From Flavobacterium magnum (GTDB lineage Bacteria; Bacteroidota; Bacteroidia; Flavobacteriales; Flavobacteriaceae), in contig NZ_CP028811.1 in the NCBI RefSeq assembly GCF_003055625.1, positions 3,224,001 through 3,288,000 on the forward strand: DNA of 64,000 nucleotides. Direction: 5' to 3'. The notes under the pieces were generated by a model. The model was not told where the DNA came from. It searched no databases and was given only the letters and a program-made list of their open reading frames with translations. This document shows positions 15,994 through 24,258 of the stretch, piece by piece. The position numbers and the translations under genes were made by a program. Every line of letters starts with the position of its first letter. The first letter of the stretch is position 1.

Positions 15994-16593
15994 GTGAAAA
16001 AATTACTCCTCTTATCGTTTTTCAGCATTTTAAGTTGTAAGTCAAAAGATGAAGTGGCTATTATTGAAATGATGTCTTATGAATATGAAACACAGAATGC
16101 AAAATGGTTTGTTCACTCATATCTTTACACTTCAATCGATGAAAATGGATTTTCTAAAAATATTGAGGAAATAGATTCGCTAAAAAGCAAAATCTATTCT
16201 TCACAAATTAATAAACAATTAATAACACAAATTATAGATAAAACCAGTGCTGAAAAAGAATCATATTACAGATTTAAGCGGACTCCTGGCGGCTGCTATT
16301 TTGGACCAATTTTTCGATTCAGGATTACATATGAAAATGGAAAGCAAATGTCTTTTATTTTTAGAAACAGGAATTATAAAAATGATTCAAAATACATTTT
16401 ATTCAAATCGCTTTATGATCAAATAATCAAACCAACAAAAAAAGTAGATTTAGATAATCAAGAATTCAAACAACTCAACTCAAAGTTTGAAAAATATAAA
16501 GCTTTTGTATATCACAAAGATACTTTGGAACTTCCGTTACCACCACCACCACCGCCAGCTCCAAAAATAGATGAAGTGAAATTTACCCAATAA
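15994..16593 (+). CDS. Cassette 20: lipoprotein with proline-rich tail
   Basis: 199 aa, GTG start at 15994 directly before the lipoprotein signal KKLLLLSFFSILSC (Cys 15). The mature domain includes a TPGGCYFGPIFRFRITYENG stretch. The C-terminus has an unbroken run of prolines (LPLPPPPPPAPK), probably an extended surface linker. It lies just right of IS30 copy 3, which separates it from attC-like site 20. Function unknown. Confidence 0.76.
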   Translation: MKKLLLLSFFSILSCKSKDEVAIIEMMSYEYETQNAKWFVHSYLYTSIDENGFSKNIEEIDSLKSKIYSSQINKQLITQIIDKTSAEKESYYRFKRTPGGCYFGPIFRFRITYENGKQMSFIFRNRNYKNDSKYILFKSLYDQIIKPTKKVDLDNQEFKQLNSKFEKYKAFVYHKDTLELPLPPPPPPAPKIDEVKFTQ

Positions 16594-16607
16594 TTGTTAC
16601 TGCAGGT

Positions 16608-16732
16608 AACAGCGGTTTCACGCAATTGCTGCTTTCCTTGTAAAATGAACTTCTTTTTTCCATAACTTCGTTCTGTCCAGCCGAGAGTACTCAGTTCCAA
16701 AAGCCGCAACTGACGTGAAGCCGCCGGACGTT
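16608..16732 (+). repeat. attC-like site 21
   Basis: 125 bp. Closes cassette 20 (TGCAGGTAAC) and opens cassette 21 (GTTATAAGCC). Confidence 0.9.
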
Positions 16733-16788
16733 ATAAGCCATTTTTCGTCGCACGTATCAAATTGGAATCAATAAATTTAAATTTAGAA

Positions 16789-17184
16789 ATGAAATATTTA
16801 ATTGCACTTTTTATAATTTGCTTTTCAAAAAGTTATTGTCAAAGCGAACTGAACAATCAAGATTTTCAGCAGGCAAAAAAATTATACATAGAAATGGTAC
16901 ACACTTATGACTATAATGAAATGGTGCGTTTTCTGGATGAATTTAAATCAAAATTGCCTATTGAAATTAGAGATGTAAACTTCACAACTCAGGAAGAGTT
17001 CAGGAAGTACATTTTTAACAACATTGAAAAAAGTTTTTTCGATGATAAAGAGCAAGCTGAAAAATACATCTTATATAGAGACGAAGTTATTTCAAAAGTG
17101 ATTAAGAACAACTCGGAGTTCTACGAGCTATTTAAAAAATGTAGTCCAGAACAACTTTTAGAAATAATGAAAAATAGTCCTTAA
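16789..17184 (+). CDS. Cassette 21: small secreted helical protein
   Basis: 131 aa from ATG 16789, chosen because the signal peptide MKYLIALFIICFSKSYCQ begins there; an upstream TTG at 16762 would add nine polar residues. The mature part is helical and charged (LYIEMVHTYDYNEMVRFLDE... SPEQLLEIMKNSP). No family recognised. Confidence 0.74.
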   Translation: MKYLIALFIICFSKSYCQSELNNQDFQQAKKLYIEMVHTYDYNEMVRFLDEFKSKLPIEIRDVNFTTQEEFRKYIFNNIEKSFFDDKEQAEKYILYRDEVISKVIKNNSEFYELFKKCSPEQLLEIMKNSP

Positions 17185-17202
17185 CAAGATAAAACGGCTT
17201 AT

Positions 17203-17327
17203 AACAGCGGTTTCACGCAATTGCTGCTTTCCTTGTAAAATGTAACTGCTTTTTCCATAACTTCGTTCTGTCCAGCCGAGAGTACTCAGTTCCAAAAGCC
17301 GCAACTGACGTGAAGCCGCCGGACGTT
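17203..17327 (+). repeat. attC-like site 22
   Basis: 125 bp. Closes cassette 21 (GGCTTATAAC) and opens cassette 22 (GTTATCAGCC). Confidence 0.9.
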
Positions 17328-17350
17328 ATCAGCCATTACACGACAAAACT

Positions 17351-17776
17351 ATGCTTGAAATAGAATTTGAAAACCCGAACATCAGCGTATGCGAATGCTG
17401 CGGAGGAAAAACAACTCGACTAACTCGGTTTGTTCACAAAGACGGAAATGCATTCGCAATTTATTATTTAAGCTTTACTGATAATCATCCTGATAAATCA
17501 ATCATTGGCATAATCAGTATTGGAGACTGGGGAAGTGACGGTCCTCCGAAAAACAGAAAATCATTTCCTTTTAAAATTTGGACAAATGAAAAAAATTACC
17601 AAATTGGTTTGATCGACAAAATTGAATCGCCATGGCAAGATGCTTTATTAGGAGAAATATTGAACAGAAATGAAGCGCTAAAACATAATTGGATTAAAGA
17701 TGTATTTCACATTACCGACCATATCGTCGCAGAGGACATACTCGCAATTGAGTATTTAAATCAAAGTAACGGCTGA
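17351..17776 (+). CDS. Cassette 22: second copy of the CxCC-motif protein
   Basis: 141 aa, near-identical to the product of cassette 18, 3.7 kb to the left, including the leader and the end tag. The site repeats on either side differ in detail from those around cassette 18, so this looks like a second capture or a copy of the cassette rather than a tandem duplication of the block. Confidence 0.82.
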   Translation: MLEIEFENPNISVCECCGGKTTRLTRFVHKDGNAFAIYYLSFTDNHPDKSIIGIISIGDWGSDGPPKNRKSFPFKIWTNEKNYQIGLIDKIESPWQDALLGEILNRNEALKHNWIKDVFHITDHIVAEDILAIEYLNQSNG

Positions 17777-17777
17777 T

Positions 17778-17902
17778 AACAGCGGTTTCACGCAATTGCT
17801 ACTTTCCGTGTAAAATGAACGACCTTTTTCCATAATTTCGTTCTGTCCAGCCGAGAGTACTCAGCTTCGAAAGCCGCAACTGACGTGAAGCCGCCGGACG
17901 TT
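17778..17902 (+). repeat. attC-like site 23
   Basis: 125 bp. Closes cassette 22 (GGCTGATAAC) and opens cassette 23 (GTTATGCG). Promoter-like motif weakened: GTG and TAATTTCG. CAGCTTCGAAAGCC variant. Confidence 0.9.
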
Positions 17903-18017
17903 ATGCGTGATTTTGTTGTGTTGAAAGTTGGAGCTCCGCTCCTATTTGGTTTTGGGTGATTGGCTTGTGACTACATACGTTTACGTTGTCTTGGGATCAA
18001 TATTAAAACCAACGCAT
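17903..18017. other. Cassette 23: ORF-less cassette, copy B
   Basis: 115 bp, one T shorter than copy A in the GATTTT run, which destroys the only plus-strand small frame while leaving all three stem elements intact. Has ATCAATATT where copy A has ATCTATATT. Confidence 0.7.
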
Positions 18018-18142
18018 AACAGCGGTTTCACGCAATTGCTCCTCCTCTTGTAAAATGTAACCGCTTTTTCCATAACTTCGTTCTGTCCAGCCGAGAATAC
18101 TCAGCTTCGAAAGCCGCAACTGACGTGAAGCCGCCGGACGTT
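18018..18142 (+). repeat. attC-like site 24
   Basis: 125 bp. Closes cassette 23 (CGCATAAC) and opens cassette 24 (GTTAGCCGTA). CAGCTTCGAAAGCC variant. Confidence 0.9.
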
Positions 18143-18176
18143 AGCCGTAACCAATCCAAAAGTCGCGTATAACCAA

Positions 18177-18746
18177 ATGAGAAAATTTTTATTTATTCTA
18201 GCTTTATCGAGCTTATCGTGCAATAAAGAAGTAAAAAATACGGAATCTGAAAATGGAGTAATTTCTGAAAGTGATTTGTATAGTGTTATCAACTCATTAC
18301 AAAATTGTGCCCTGAAAGGCACAATTTATTATTCTGAAAATGATACACCATATGATAAAAACTTCATCGAGACGTATAAACTGGATTCAATATTCAGCAC
18401 TGAAGATGTGGACTTTTTCAGAAAACAAATGAAAAAAGCCACCGATTTTAAGTTAGATATACGAAAGACTAAATGCGACAGAATAATAACCAAGCACAAC
18501 ATAAACAAAATGCGTTTAGAAAGTAAAACTGACGAAATTTTTTGGGAAAAGATTCGGATGAAATATGGTCCGTTAACATGTTTAGCTTACATAAAACTTC
18601 CGATATTCTCAAAGGACAAAAATTATGTGATTTTTTCCAGCAACTATTCAACTGGTCCGCACTCGTTAGGTGGATCTATAGAAATATACAAGAAAATAAA
18701 TAATAAATGGAAACGCTTTCATTCATTATCGGGATGGGTGAGCTAA
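18177..18746 (+). CDS. Cassette 24: lipoprotein, paralogue of the cassette 9 protein
   Basis: 189 aa. Lipobox LSSLSC with Cys 15. Shares with the cassette 9 product the blocks LDSIFSTEDVDFFRKQ, FWEKIRMKYGP, LPIFSKDKNYVIFSSNYS and a terminal GWVS. The glycine/cysteine loop is replaced by GPHSLGGS. The two proteins are clearly diverged, so they were probably captured separately. Function unknown. Confidence 0.78.
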   Translation: MRKFLFILALSSLSCNKEVKNTESENGVISESDLYSVINSLQNCALKGTIYYSENDTPYDKNFIETYKLDSIFSTEDVDFFRKQMKKATDFKLDIRKTKCDRIITKHNINKMRLESKTDEIFWEKIRMKYGPLTCLAYIKLPIFSKDKNYVIFSSNYSTGPHSLGGSIEIYKKINNKWKRFHSLSGWVS

Positions 18747-18759
18747 TTTGGCTACGGCT

Positions 18760-18884
18760 AACAGCGGTTTCACGCAATTGCTACTCCCTTTGTAAAATGT
18801 AATCGCTTTTTCCATAACTTCGTTCTGTCCAGCCGAGAGTACTCAGTTCCAAAAGCCGCAACTGACGTGAAGCCGCCGGACGTT
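18760..18884 (+). repeat. attC-like site 25
   Basis: 125 bp. Closes cassette 24 (TACGGCTAAC) and opens cassette 25 (GTTACCTGCA). Confidence 0.9.
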
Positions 18885-18903
18885 ACCTGCAAGCTCAACC
18901 AAA

Positions 18904-19398
18904 ATGACGCAAAAGCCTAGAATGAAATCACTTACTAGATATTCGAAAGAACAGTATGAACTTGTGAAAGATTCAAGAAATGTACTTTTTGACTATTGTA
19001 AGACAATTTCTGCTGAAGACTTCATAAATCAGAATAGTTCATTCGGTCGCGGTGGTAGTATGAGAAATCTTTTAGTCCATATTGCTAACACTTACCAATA
19101 TTGGATTGCAAACGTTTCTCTGAGAAAAAATATAGCTTACGATGAATATGAAACTGTAAAAAATATATCTGACACAATCATGTTGTTCAACGTTGTTGAT
19201 GAATTTATGAGTGACTTCTTCGAAAGAATGGATTCGCTCACCGAGATTCAATACGAGATTAGCGGGGTAAAAAAAGTTAGTGACAGCTTTAAGATATTTA
19301 CACACGTCATTACACACGAATTCCATCACAAGGGACAAGTTTTATCGATAAGCAGACATTTGGGATACGTTCCAATTGATACAGATATTATGCGATAG
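18904..19398 (+). CDS. Cassette 25: DinB-like four-helix protein
   Basis: 164 aa, no signal peptide. Pattern of the DinB/YfiT-like putative metalloenzymes: helix 1 with NVLFDYCKTISAEDF, then MRNLLVHIANTYQYWI with the first His, and ITHEFHHKGQVLSISRHLGY carrying the other His residues that bind metal in this fold. Related proteins include thiol transferases and detoxification enzymes. It is one of the few cassette genes with a recognisable enzyme fold. Tags GTTACCTGCA and CCTGCAGGTAAC match. Confidence 0.8.
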   Translation: MTQKPRMKSLTRYSKEQYELVKDSRNVLFDYCKTISAEDFINQNSSFGRGGSMRNLLVHIANTYQYWIANVSLRKNIAYDEYETVKNISDTIMLFNVVDEFMSDFFERMDSLTEIQYEISGVKKVSDSFKIFTHVITHEFHHKGQVLSISRHLGYVPIDTDIMR

Positions 19399-19409
19399 AG
19401 CCTGCAGGT

Positions 19410-19534
19410 AACAGCGGCTTCACGCAATTGCTGCTTCCCTTGTAAAATGAACGACCTTTTTCCATAACTTCGTTTTGTACAGCCGAGAATACTCAGTTCC
19501 AAAAGCCGCAACTGACGTGAAGCCGCCGGACGTT
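19410..19534 (+). repeat. attC-like site 26
   Basis: 125 bp. Closes cassette 25 and opens cassette 26 (GTTGTGCGAC). Left arm GCGGCTTCACG pairs perfectly with the right arm, unlike the usual GCGGTTTCACG. Confidence 0.9.
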
Positions 19535-19571
19535 GTGCGACAGTTTACCCAAAATGAACGCAAGGAGAAAT

Positions 19572-20051
19572 ATGAAAAATTTATTAACAGCTATTCTATT
19601 AATATTTGCACTAATGAATTTTAGCTGTTCTCCAGTAAAACAAATTGAAAAAAAAATTTCTACAATTGACAAACAAATAAAAAACAAACCTTTTAGAATG
19701 TCCTTCAATTTCGATGACCAGTTAGAAACTAAAATGTTTGAAAATGAAAACGGAATTACAAAAATGAATATTGAAGTAATGTTCCACCGCCCTTTTGTGA
19801 TAGGCAAATTTCAAATATATTTTGAAAATGACATTTCTTTTTTCATAGCCGAAAAAGTTGAAGGTGATTATACAGCAAATTCAAATGATAAAAAGTATCA
19901 CGTTTCGGAGGACAACAAAATTTACATTAACAATTGGGAGACATTTGATGTCAAAGTAGTTGGTAGCGATAGAAGCTACTTAGATAAAACAGGCTATATG
20001 AAATTGATTGACAATGCATTAAAAGACATCACAGAGTCTGAAAAAAAATAA
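19572..20051 (+). CDS. Cassette 26: lipoprotein of unknown function
   Basis: 159 aa from ATG 19572; ATG 19554 would add MNARRN. Lipobox LMNFSC with Cys 19. A helical stretch (VKQIEKKISTIDKQIKNK) is followed by a beta-rich domain ending in DNALKDITESEKK. No family recognised. Confidence 0.75.
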   Translation: MKNLLTAILLIFALMNFSCSPVKQIEKKISTIDKQIKNKPFRMSFNFDDQLETKMFENENGITKMNIEVMFHRPFVIGKFQIYFENDISFFIAEKVEGDYTANSNDKKYHVSEDNKIYINNWETFDVKVVGSDRSYLDKTGYMKLIDNALKDITESEKK

Positions 20052-20062
20052 AACCGTCGCAC

Positions 20063-20187
20063 AACAGCGGTTTCACGCAATTGCTACTTTCCGTGTAAAA
20101 TGAACTTCTTTTTTCCATAACTTCGTTCTGTCCAGCCGAGAGTACTCAGTTCCGAAAGCCGCAACTGACGTGAAGCCGCCGGACGTT
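20063..20187 (+). repeat. attC-like site 27
   Basis: 125 bp. Closes cassette 26 (CGTCGCACAAC) and opens cassette 27 (GTTATGGGCAATGC). Promoter-like TTG is GTG. Confidence 0.9.
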
Positions 20188-20194
20188 ATGGGCA

Positions 20195-20776
20195 ATGCTA
20201 AACCAAAATTGCGTAAAAAAAAGCTTGAAATATCTCTTTATATGGCTTTGCATGACATTTGCAAACTTGGGTTACTCGCAGGAGCAAATGTTGCCTGTAG
20301 GATCAAACGCAGATGAAATTGCAAAACGAATTCAGCAGAGGGATAGCAGTAAAATTGGAACAAGGCTGCCTACATTTGTTGCAGGCGAATTGGACGACTC
20401 GATATTCTATAGTGCTGATACAACAAGAATCACCTTTTATTATTTTTGGTATGATTGCGGCGAAGCTTGCTTCGGTCAAATTGATGCCTTGAATGAATTA
20501 CAAAAAAAATATAGCGGGAATGTAGACTTTATATCGGTTACTAATTTAAATAAAACAAGACTGTTAGAAGTGATTGAAAAAAAATCCTTCAATTTCAAAC
20601 ATTGCATGATAACGCAGGAAGAAATAAATAATTTAGGATTCGCAAACGGTTACCCTTTGACATTAATTACTGTCGATGGAGTTATTAAATTATGCAAATC
20701 CGGTGGACCTATAACTCATGAAGCAATTGAAAAGTGGAAAGACGAATACATGAAAGTTTTGAACACATATTTATGA
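20195..20776 (+). CDS. Cassette 27: secreted thioredoxin-fold protein
   Basis: 193 aa from ATG 20195. That ATG is only 10 nt from the R' box while others are 22-59 nt away, so TTG 20225, which gives the signal peptide LKYLFIWLCMTFANLGYSQ, may be the true start. The thioredoxin-like core has RITFYYFWYDCGEACFGQID followed by LNELQKKYSGNVDFISVTN and a YPLTLITVDG strand with cis-Pro. The Cys pair is spaced CGEAC, not the CxxC of redox-active TlpA proteins, so activity is uncertain. Tags match over 14 bases with one mismatch. Confidence 0.78.
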   Translation: MLNQNCVKKSLKYLFIWLCMTFANLGYSQEQMLPVGSNADEIAKRIQQRDSSKIGTRLPTFVAGELDDSIFYSADTTRITFYYFWYDCGEACFGQIDALNELQKKYSGNVDFISVTNLNKTRLLEVIEKKSFNFKHCMITQEEINNLGFANGYPLTLITVDGVIKLCKSGGPITHEAIEKWKDEYMKVLNTYL

Positions 20777-20792
20777 TACAAGCACTGCCCAT

Positions 20793-20917
20793 AACAGCGG
20801 TTTCACGCAATTGCTGCTTTCCTTGTAAAATCAACTTCTTTTTTCCATAACTTCGTCTTGTCCAGCCGAGAATACTCAGTTCCAAAAGCCGCAACTGACG
20901 TGAAGCCGCCGGACGTT
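20793..20917 (+). repeat. attC-like site 28
   Basis: 125 bp. Closes cassette 27 (GCCCATAAC) and opens cassette 28 (GTTATATGCC). Confidence 0.9.
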
Positions 20918-20958
20918 ATATGCCATTGATACGCACCGTCAACGAAAACAACGCAAAA

Positions 20959-21531
20959 ATGTTAATCCTTTTCATATTATTTTTCTTAGTAGTTTTTGTC
21001 ATTATTCCAATTGGGCTCGGAATTTCAATTTATAAATTACTGAGAAGAAATAACAAACAAAAATCAGCGAATTATTTTGCAATCATTTACACTTCAGTTT
21101 TAATTTTAGTTGCAATCAATCTAATTTTTGAAGATGAGTTATTTACTAAAAGTGACGCCGAAAACTTAGTGACTGAGCAGCATATTTTTTTGAAAGATGA
21201 CTTTAAATTAACTGAAAACAAGTCTATGTCAGCAGTCGGTGATTATTATCATACTTTCACTTTGGAAATTTCCACCGGGGATAAAGAAAGAGCGATAAAT
21301 AAAATCAAGACTTCAAGTGGCTTTAAAATTCAAGGCGAAAAAATTACAGACTACCTTTACGAAAATGTAAATCGATATAAAGGGCCAACGAAAATCCAAA
21401 ATTATGAAACCAAGGATTCTTTTGTGAGGGAATATTTTAAACCTAACGGGAAAGGTTATGCTCCAACCTTTCGAAGAATTTCTATTGATAAATTAAAGAA
21501 TCAATTAGTTTTTGAAGATATGGACGAATAA
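20959..21531 (+). CDS. Cassette 28: membrane protein with soluble C-terminal domain
   Basis: 190 aa from ATG 20959 (MLILFILFF), 44 nt after R'. An ATG at 20920 within the tag would add 13 polar residues and is less likely. Two membrane helices, then a domain with YHTFTLEISTGDKERAINKI and YENVNRYKGPTKIQNYETKD. No family recognised. Confidence 0.74.
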   Translation: MLILFILFFLVVFVIIPIGLGISIYKLLRRNNKQKSANYFAIIYTSVLILVAINLIFEDELFTKSDAENLVTEQHIFLKDDFKLTENKSMSAVGDYYHTFTLEISTGDKERAINKIKTSSGFKIQGEKITDYLYENVNRYKGPTKIQNYETKDSFVREYFKPNGKGYAPTFRRISIDKLKNQLVFEDMDE

Positions 21532-21545
21532 TTTCAACGGCATAT

Positions 21546-21671
21546 AACAGCGGTTTCACGCAATTGCTGCTTCCCTTGTAAAATGAACTTCTTTTTTCCA
21601 TAACTTCGTTTTGTCCACGCCGAGAGTACTCAGTTCCAAATGCCGCAACTGACGTGAAGCCGCCGGACGTT
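21546..21671 (+). repeat. attC-like site 29
   Basis: 126 bp, GTCCACGCCGAG subtype. Closes cassette 28 (GGCATATAAC) and opens cassette 29 (GTTGTGCGCA). Confidence 0.9.
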
Positions 21672-21711
21672 GTGCGCAAGCAGTACTCACCGGACTTGAA
21701 ATTAGCCGACC

Positions 21712-22134
21712 ATGAAAAAGTATATTCTTTTATCGACACTAGCTCTGTTTATATCTTGTCGAAAAACGGCGGAGGAAAATGCTATAGAATTTCAACCTAA
21801 TAAAAATCTGATTGATTTTAAAATCACTCATGGTTTGAATGAAGACGAAGTTTATAAATTAAATGATGATCAATTACAATATTTAAATTCCGAGAAATTC
21901 AATCCCAAAACCGACACTATAATGTATAAGAAAAACGAATTATATATATCTTATTTGACATTTATGACAAGCGGGCCAGAATACAGAGGTGATTTTAAAA
22001 TCAAAGGTGATTCGCTTTTATTAGAAATAATTCCTTTTGCGGATTATGCGTTAACAGAACAAATGGCAGATCGAATTGTATTTAAAATTGCTAACAATGA
22101 AAACAAAAAGTTCAAAATTAAAAAAGGAATCTAA
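21712..22134 (+). CDS. Cassette 29: lipoprotein, paralogue of the cassette 3 protein
   Basis: 140 aa. Signal MKKYILLSTLALFISC with Cys 16. The shared block is FKITHGLNEDEVYKLN... DTIMYKKNELYISYLTFM... YRGDFKIKGDSLLLEI... RIVFKI. Compared with cassette 3 it lacks the two Cys of the mature domain. Function unknown. Confidence 0.8.
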   Translation: MKKYILLSTLALFISCRKTAEENAIEFQPNKNLIDFKITHGLNEDEVYKLNDDQLQYLNSEKFNPKTDTIMYKKNELYISYLTFMTSGPEYRGDFKIKGDSLLLEIIPFADYALTEQMADRIVFKIANNENKKFKIKKGI

Positions 22135-22149
22135 ATTCTGCCAGCGCAC

Positions 22150-22274
22150 AACAGCGGTTTCACGCAATTGCTGCTCCCCTTGTAAAATGAAACACCTTTT
22201 TCCATAACTTCGTTCAGTCCAGCCGAGAGTACTCAGTTCCAAATGCCGCAACTGACGTGAAGCCGCCGGACGTT
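22150..22274 (+). repeat. attC-like site 30
   Basis: 125 bp. Closes cassette 29 (GCGCACAAC) and opens cassette 30 (GTTATGCG). Confidence 0.9.
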
Positions 22275-22390
22275 ATGCGTGATTTTTGTTGTGTTGAAAG
22301 TTGGAGCTCCGCTCCTATTTGGTTTTGGGTGATTGGCTTGTGACTACATACGTTTACGTTGTCATGGGATCAATATTAAAACCAACGCAT
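22275..22390. other. Cassette 30: ORF-less cassette, copy C
   Basis: 116 bp. Differs from copy A at GTCATGGGATCAATATT (two substitutions, both outside the three stem elements). No ORF. Confidence 0.7.
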
Positions 22391-22515
22391 AACAGCGGTT
22401 TCACGCAATTGCTGCTTCCTTTGTAAAATGAACTTCTTTTTTCCATAACTTCGTTCTGTCCAGCCAAGAGTACTCAGTTCCAAAAGCCGCAACTGACGTG
22501 AAGCCGCCGGACGTT
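22391..22515 (+). repeat. attC-like site 31
   Basis: 125 bp. Closes cassette 30 and opens cassette 31 (GTTAGCTGT). Central CCAGCCAAGAG variant. Confidence 0.9.
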
Positions 22516-22563
22516 AGCTGTAACCCAACCAAAAATGACGACAAATCGAGCTATCAATAGTTA

Positions 22564-23016
22564 TTAGCTGTGCTTCAATAGATAGCTTTCTATTTCCATG
22601 TAATCAAAAATGTTCTCTTCGAATACCATCTGCTTAAATATTTCCACTTGAATTTCTGCGTCGAGTTCATCTTCATTCGTAGACTGATCGGCAATATAAA
22701 ATTCCCATCCAATGAGGTCTATTTTATTTTGATGATCGTACAATAATTGCGCAAGTTCCAATTCCGCAGGTGTAGCTTTTAATAGCGATGCCCATTTATC
22801 AAAGTTTGCGATTTTTGCGATGACATGCTGGGCATTCATAAGGCTGAAATTATCTTCGTCGATGCCAAATTCCGCAATAATCATTTCAACGTCAAAATAC
22901 CTAGGACTGTATTCGTATAAAAAAGCATTGGTGGTTTTGTCCAAAACCGTAGTTTTCGTTTTAAAATCTCTGAGTAGATTTTTTGCTTGAAGTTTGAAGT
23001 AGTCAATAGTGTTCAT
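22564..23016 (-). CDS. Cassette 31: reverse-oriented cytosolic protein
   Basis: 150 aa on the minus strand, the only cassette gene facing left. Starts MNTIDYFKLQAKNLLRDFKT; further FDVEMIIAEFGIDEDNFSLM and KIANFDKWASLLKATPAELE. This resembles a small Bacteroidetes family I remember only as hypothetical, with a KxxAKxLxxDFK start. It has its own promoter-like element 150 bp upstream. The tags GTTAGCTGT and AACAGCTAAC show that it is a normal cassette whose gene is inverted; in integrons such cassettes are often toxin-antitoxin genes, but no pair is visible. Confidence 0.8.
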   Translation of the reverse strand: MNTIDYFKLQAKNLLRDFKTKTTVLDKTTNAFLYEYSPRYFDVEMIIAEFGIDEDNFSLMNAQHVIAKIANFDKWASLLKATPAELELAQLLYDHQNKIDLIGWEFYIADQSTNEDELDAEIQVEIFKQMVFEENIFDYMEIESYLLKHS

Positions 23017-23164
23017 AATATAATCCTTTATTTCAAAGATTATTATCCTGGAGATTTTGCGTTCGTATACTTTGGTCGGATAATAAGCTCTGAAGGTTAT
23101 ATTATCTTGTTATTGGTTGATAAAATCTTTGCACGAACGAGCAGGCATACCAAAACACCTTATG

Positions 23165-23172
23165 CAAATATA
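23165..23172 (-). promoter_or_regulatory. -7 element for the inverted cassette 31 gene
   Basis: Reads TATATTTG on the minus strand, a full match to TAnnTTTG, 149 nt upstream of the start codon at 23016. No clear TTG at the usual distance. It suggests this cassette carries its own promoter. Confidence 0.4.
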
Positions 23173-23241
23173 AAAATTTTATTAAACATCTTTTACTAAT
23201 TTTAAATTTCCTCACTTGTTTAATACGAATGGGCAACAGCT

Positions 23242-23367
23242 AACAGCGGTTTCACGCAATTGCTGCTCACTTTGTAAAATGAACCGCCTTTTTCCATAAC
23301 TTCGTTTTGTCCACGCCGAGAGTACTCAGTTCCAAAAGCCGCAACTGACGTGAAGCCGCCGGACGTT
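23242..23367 (+). repeat. attC-like site 32
   Basis: 126 bp, GTCCACGCCGAG subtype. Closes cassette 31 (AACAGCTAAC) and opens cassette 32 (GTTAGCTGTC). Confidence 0.9.
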
Positions 23368-23405
23368 AGCTGTCAGTTTTCGGCGAACCTAGAAAAATCA
23401 CGTAA

Positions 23406-23882
23406 ATGAGTAAAATCTATTTCATTTTATCGGTTATACTTTTGTTAGTTTTCGTTAGCTGTAAAAACGAAACGCAAAAATATATTCCTAATAAGTTTGA
23501 AAGAATATGGTACTCAATAGATGGGCGCTTAAAAATTGATTCTTCGCATGCTTTTGAGTATGTTAAGTATACTTGTGTCTCTCAATCAATCTCAAAAGGG
23601 AAATGGAATATAGTCAATGACACTATATTTCTCAATAGTTTTTCTCCATATGGATGCTATTTTGAAGAAGAATTTGGAATTCCACCATCAGCTGACACAA
23701 CTCAGTTTACACCACTTAAAACGACCGAAAAGAATTGCGAACCAAATAGCGGTTATGTAAATTTTAGAAATGAAAAATTCTATATAAAAGATTCGATACT
23801 CATATCGAAAAAATCTACCTATTATAAAAATGGGGAATTTAATCTTCATACCAACTTTAAAATGAAAAACTACTACGAATAA
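23406..23882 (+). CDS. Cassette 32: lipoprotein of unknown function
   Basis: 158 aa. Signal MSKIYFILSVILLLVFVSC with Cys 19. The mature domain begins with a strand pattern (FERIWYSIDGRLKIDSSHAF) and KGKWNIVNDTIFLNS, like small barrel lipoproteins that read as W-x-x-D-T strands. Three further Cys. No named family. Confidence 0.76.
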   Translation: MSKIYFILSVILLLVFVSCKNETQKYIPNKFERIWYSIDGRLKIDSSHAFEYVKYTCVSQSISKGKWNIVNDTIFLNSFSPYGCYFEEEFGIPPSADTTQFTPLKTTEKNCEPNSGYVNFRNEKFYIKDSILISKKSTYYKNGEFNLHTNFKMKNYYE

Positions 23883-23893
23883 AACCGTCAGCT

Positions 23894-24018
23894 AACAGCG
23901 GTTTCACGCAATTGCTGCTTCCTTTGTAAAATGAACGACCTTTTTCCATAACTTCGTTCTGTCCAGCCGAGAGTACTCAGTTCCAAATAACGCAACTGAC
24001 GTGAAGCCGCCGGACGTT
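23894..24018 (+). repeat. attC-like site 33
   Basis: 125 bp. Closes cassette 32 (CAGCTAAC) and opens cassette 33 (GTTATGCG). Right-arm entry is AATAACGCAAC. Confidence 0.9.
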
Positions 24019-24134
24019 ATGCGTGATTTTTGTTGTGTTGAAAGTTGGAGCTCCGCTCCTATTTGGTTTTGGGTGATTGGCTTGTGACTACATACGTTTA
24101 CGTTGTCTTGGGATCTATATTAAAACCAACGCAT
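24019..24134. other. Cassette 33: ORF-less cassette, copy D
   Basis: 116 bp, identical to copy A at position 120. Adjacent to a further copy (cassette 34) with only one site between them. Confidence 0.7.
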
Positions 24135-24258
24135 AACAGCGGTTTCACGCAATTGCTACTTTCCTGTAAAATGAACCACCTTTTTCCATAACTTCGTTTT
24201 GTCCAGCCGAGAGTACTCAGTTCCAAAAGCCGCAACTGACGTGAAGCCGCCGGACGTT
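24135..24258 (+). repeat. attC-like site 34
   Basis: 124 bp, one base shorter (TTTCCTGTAAAA; promoter-like TTG is CTG). Lies between two ORF-less cassettes. Confidence 0.9.
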
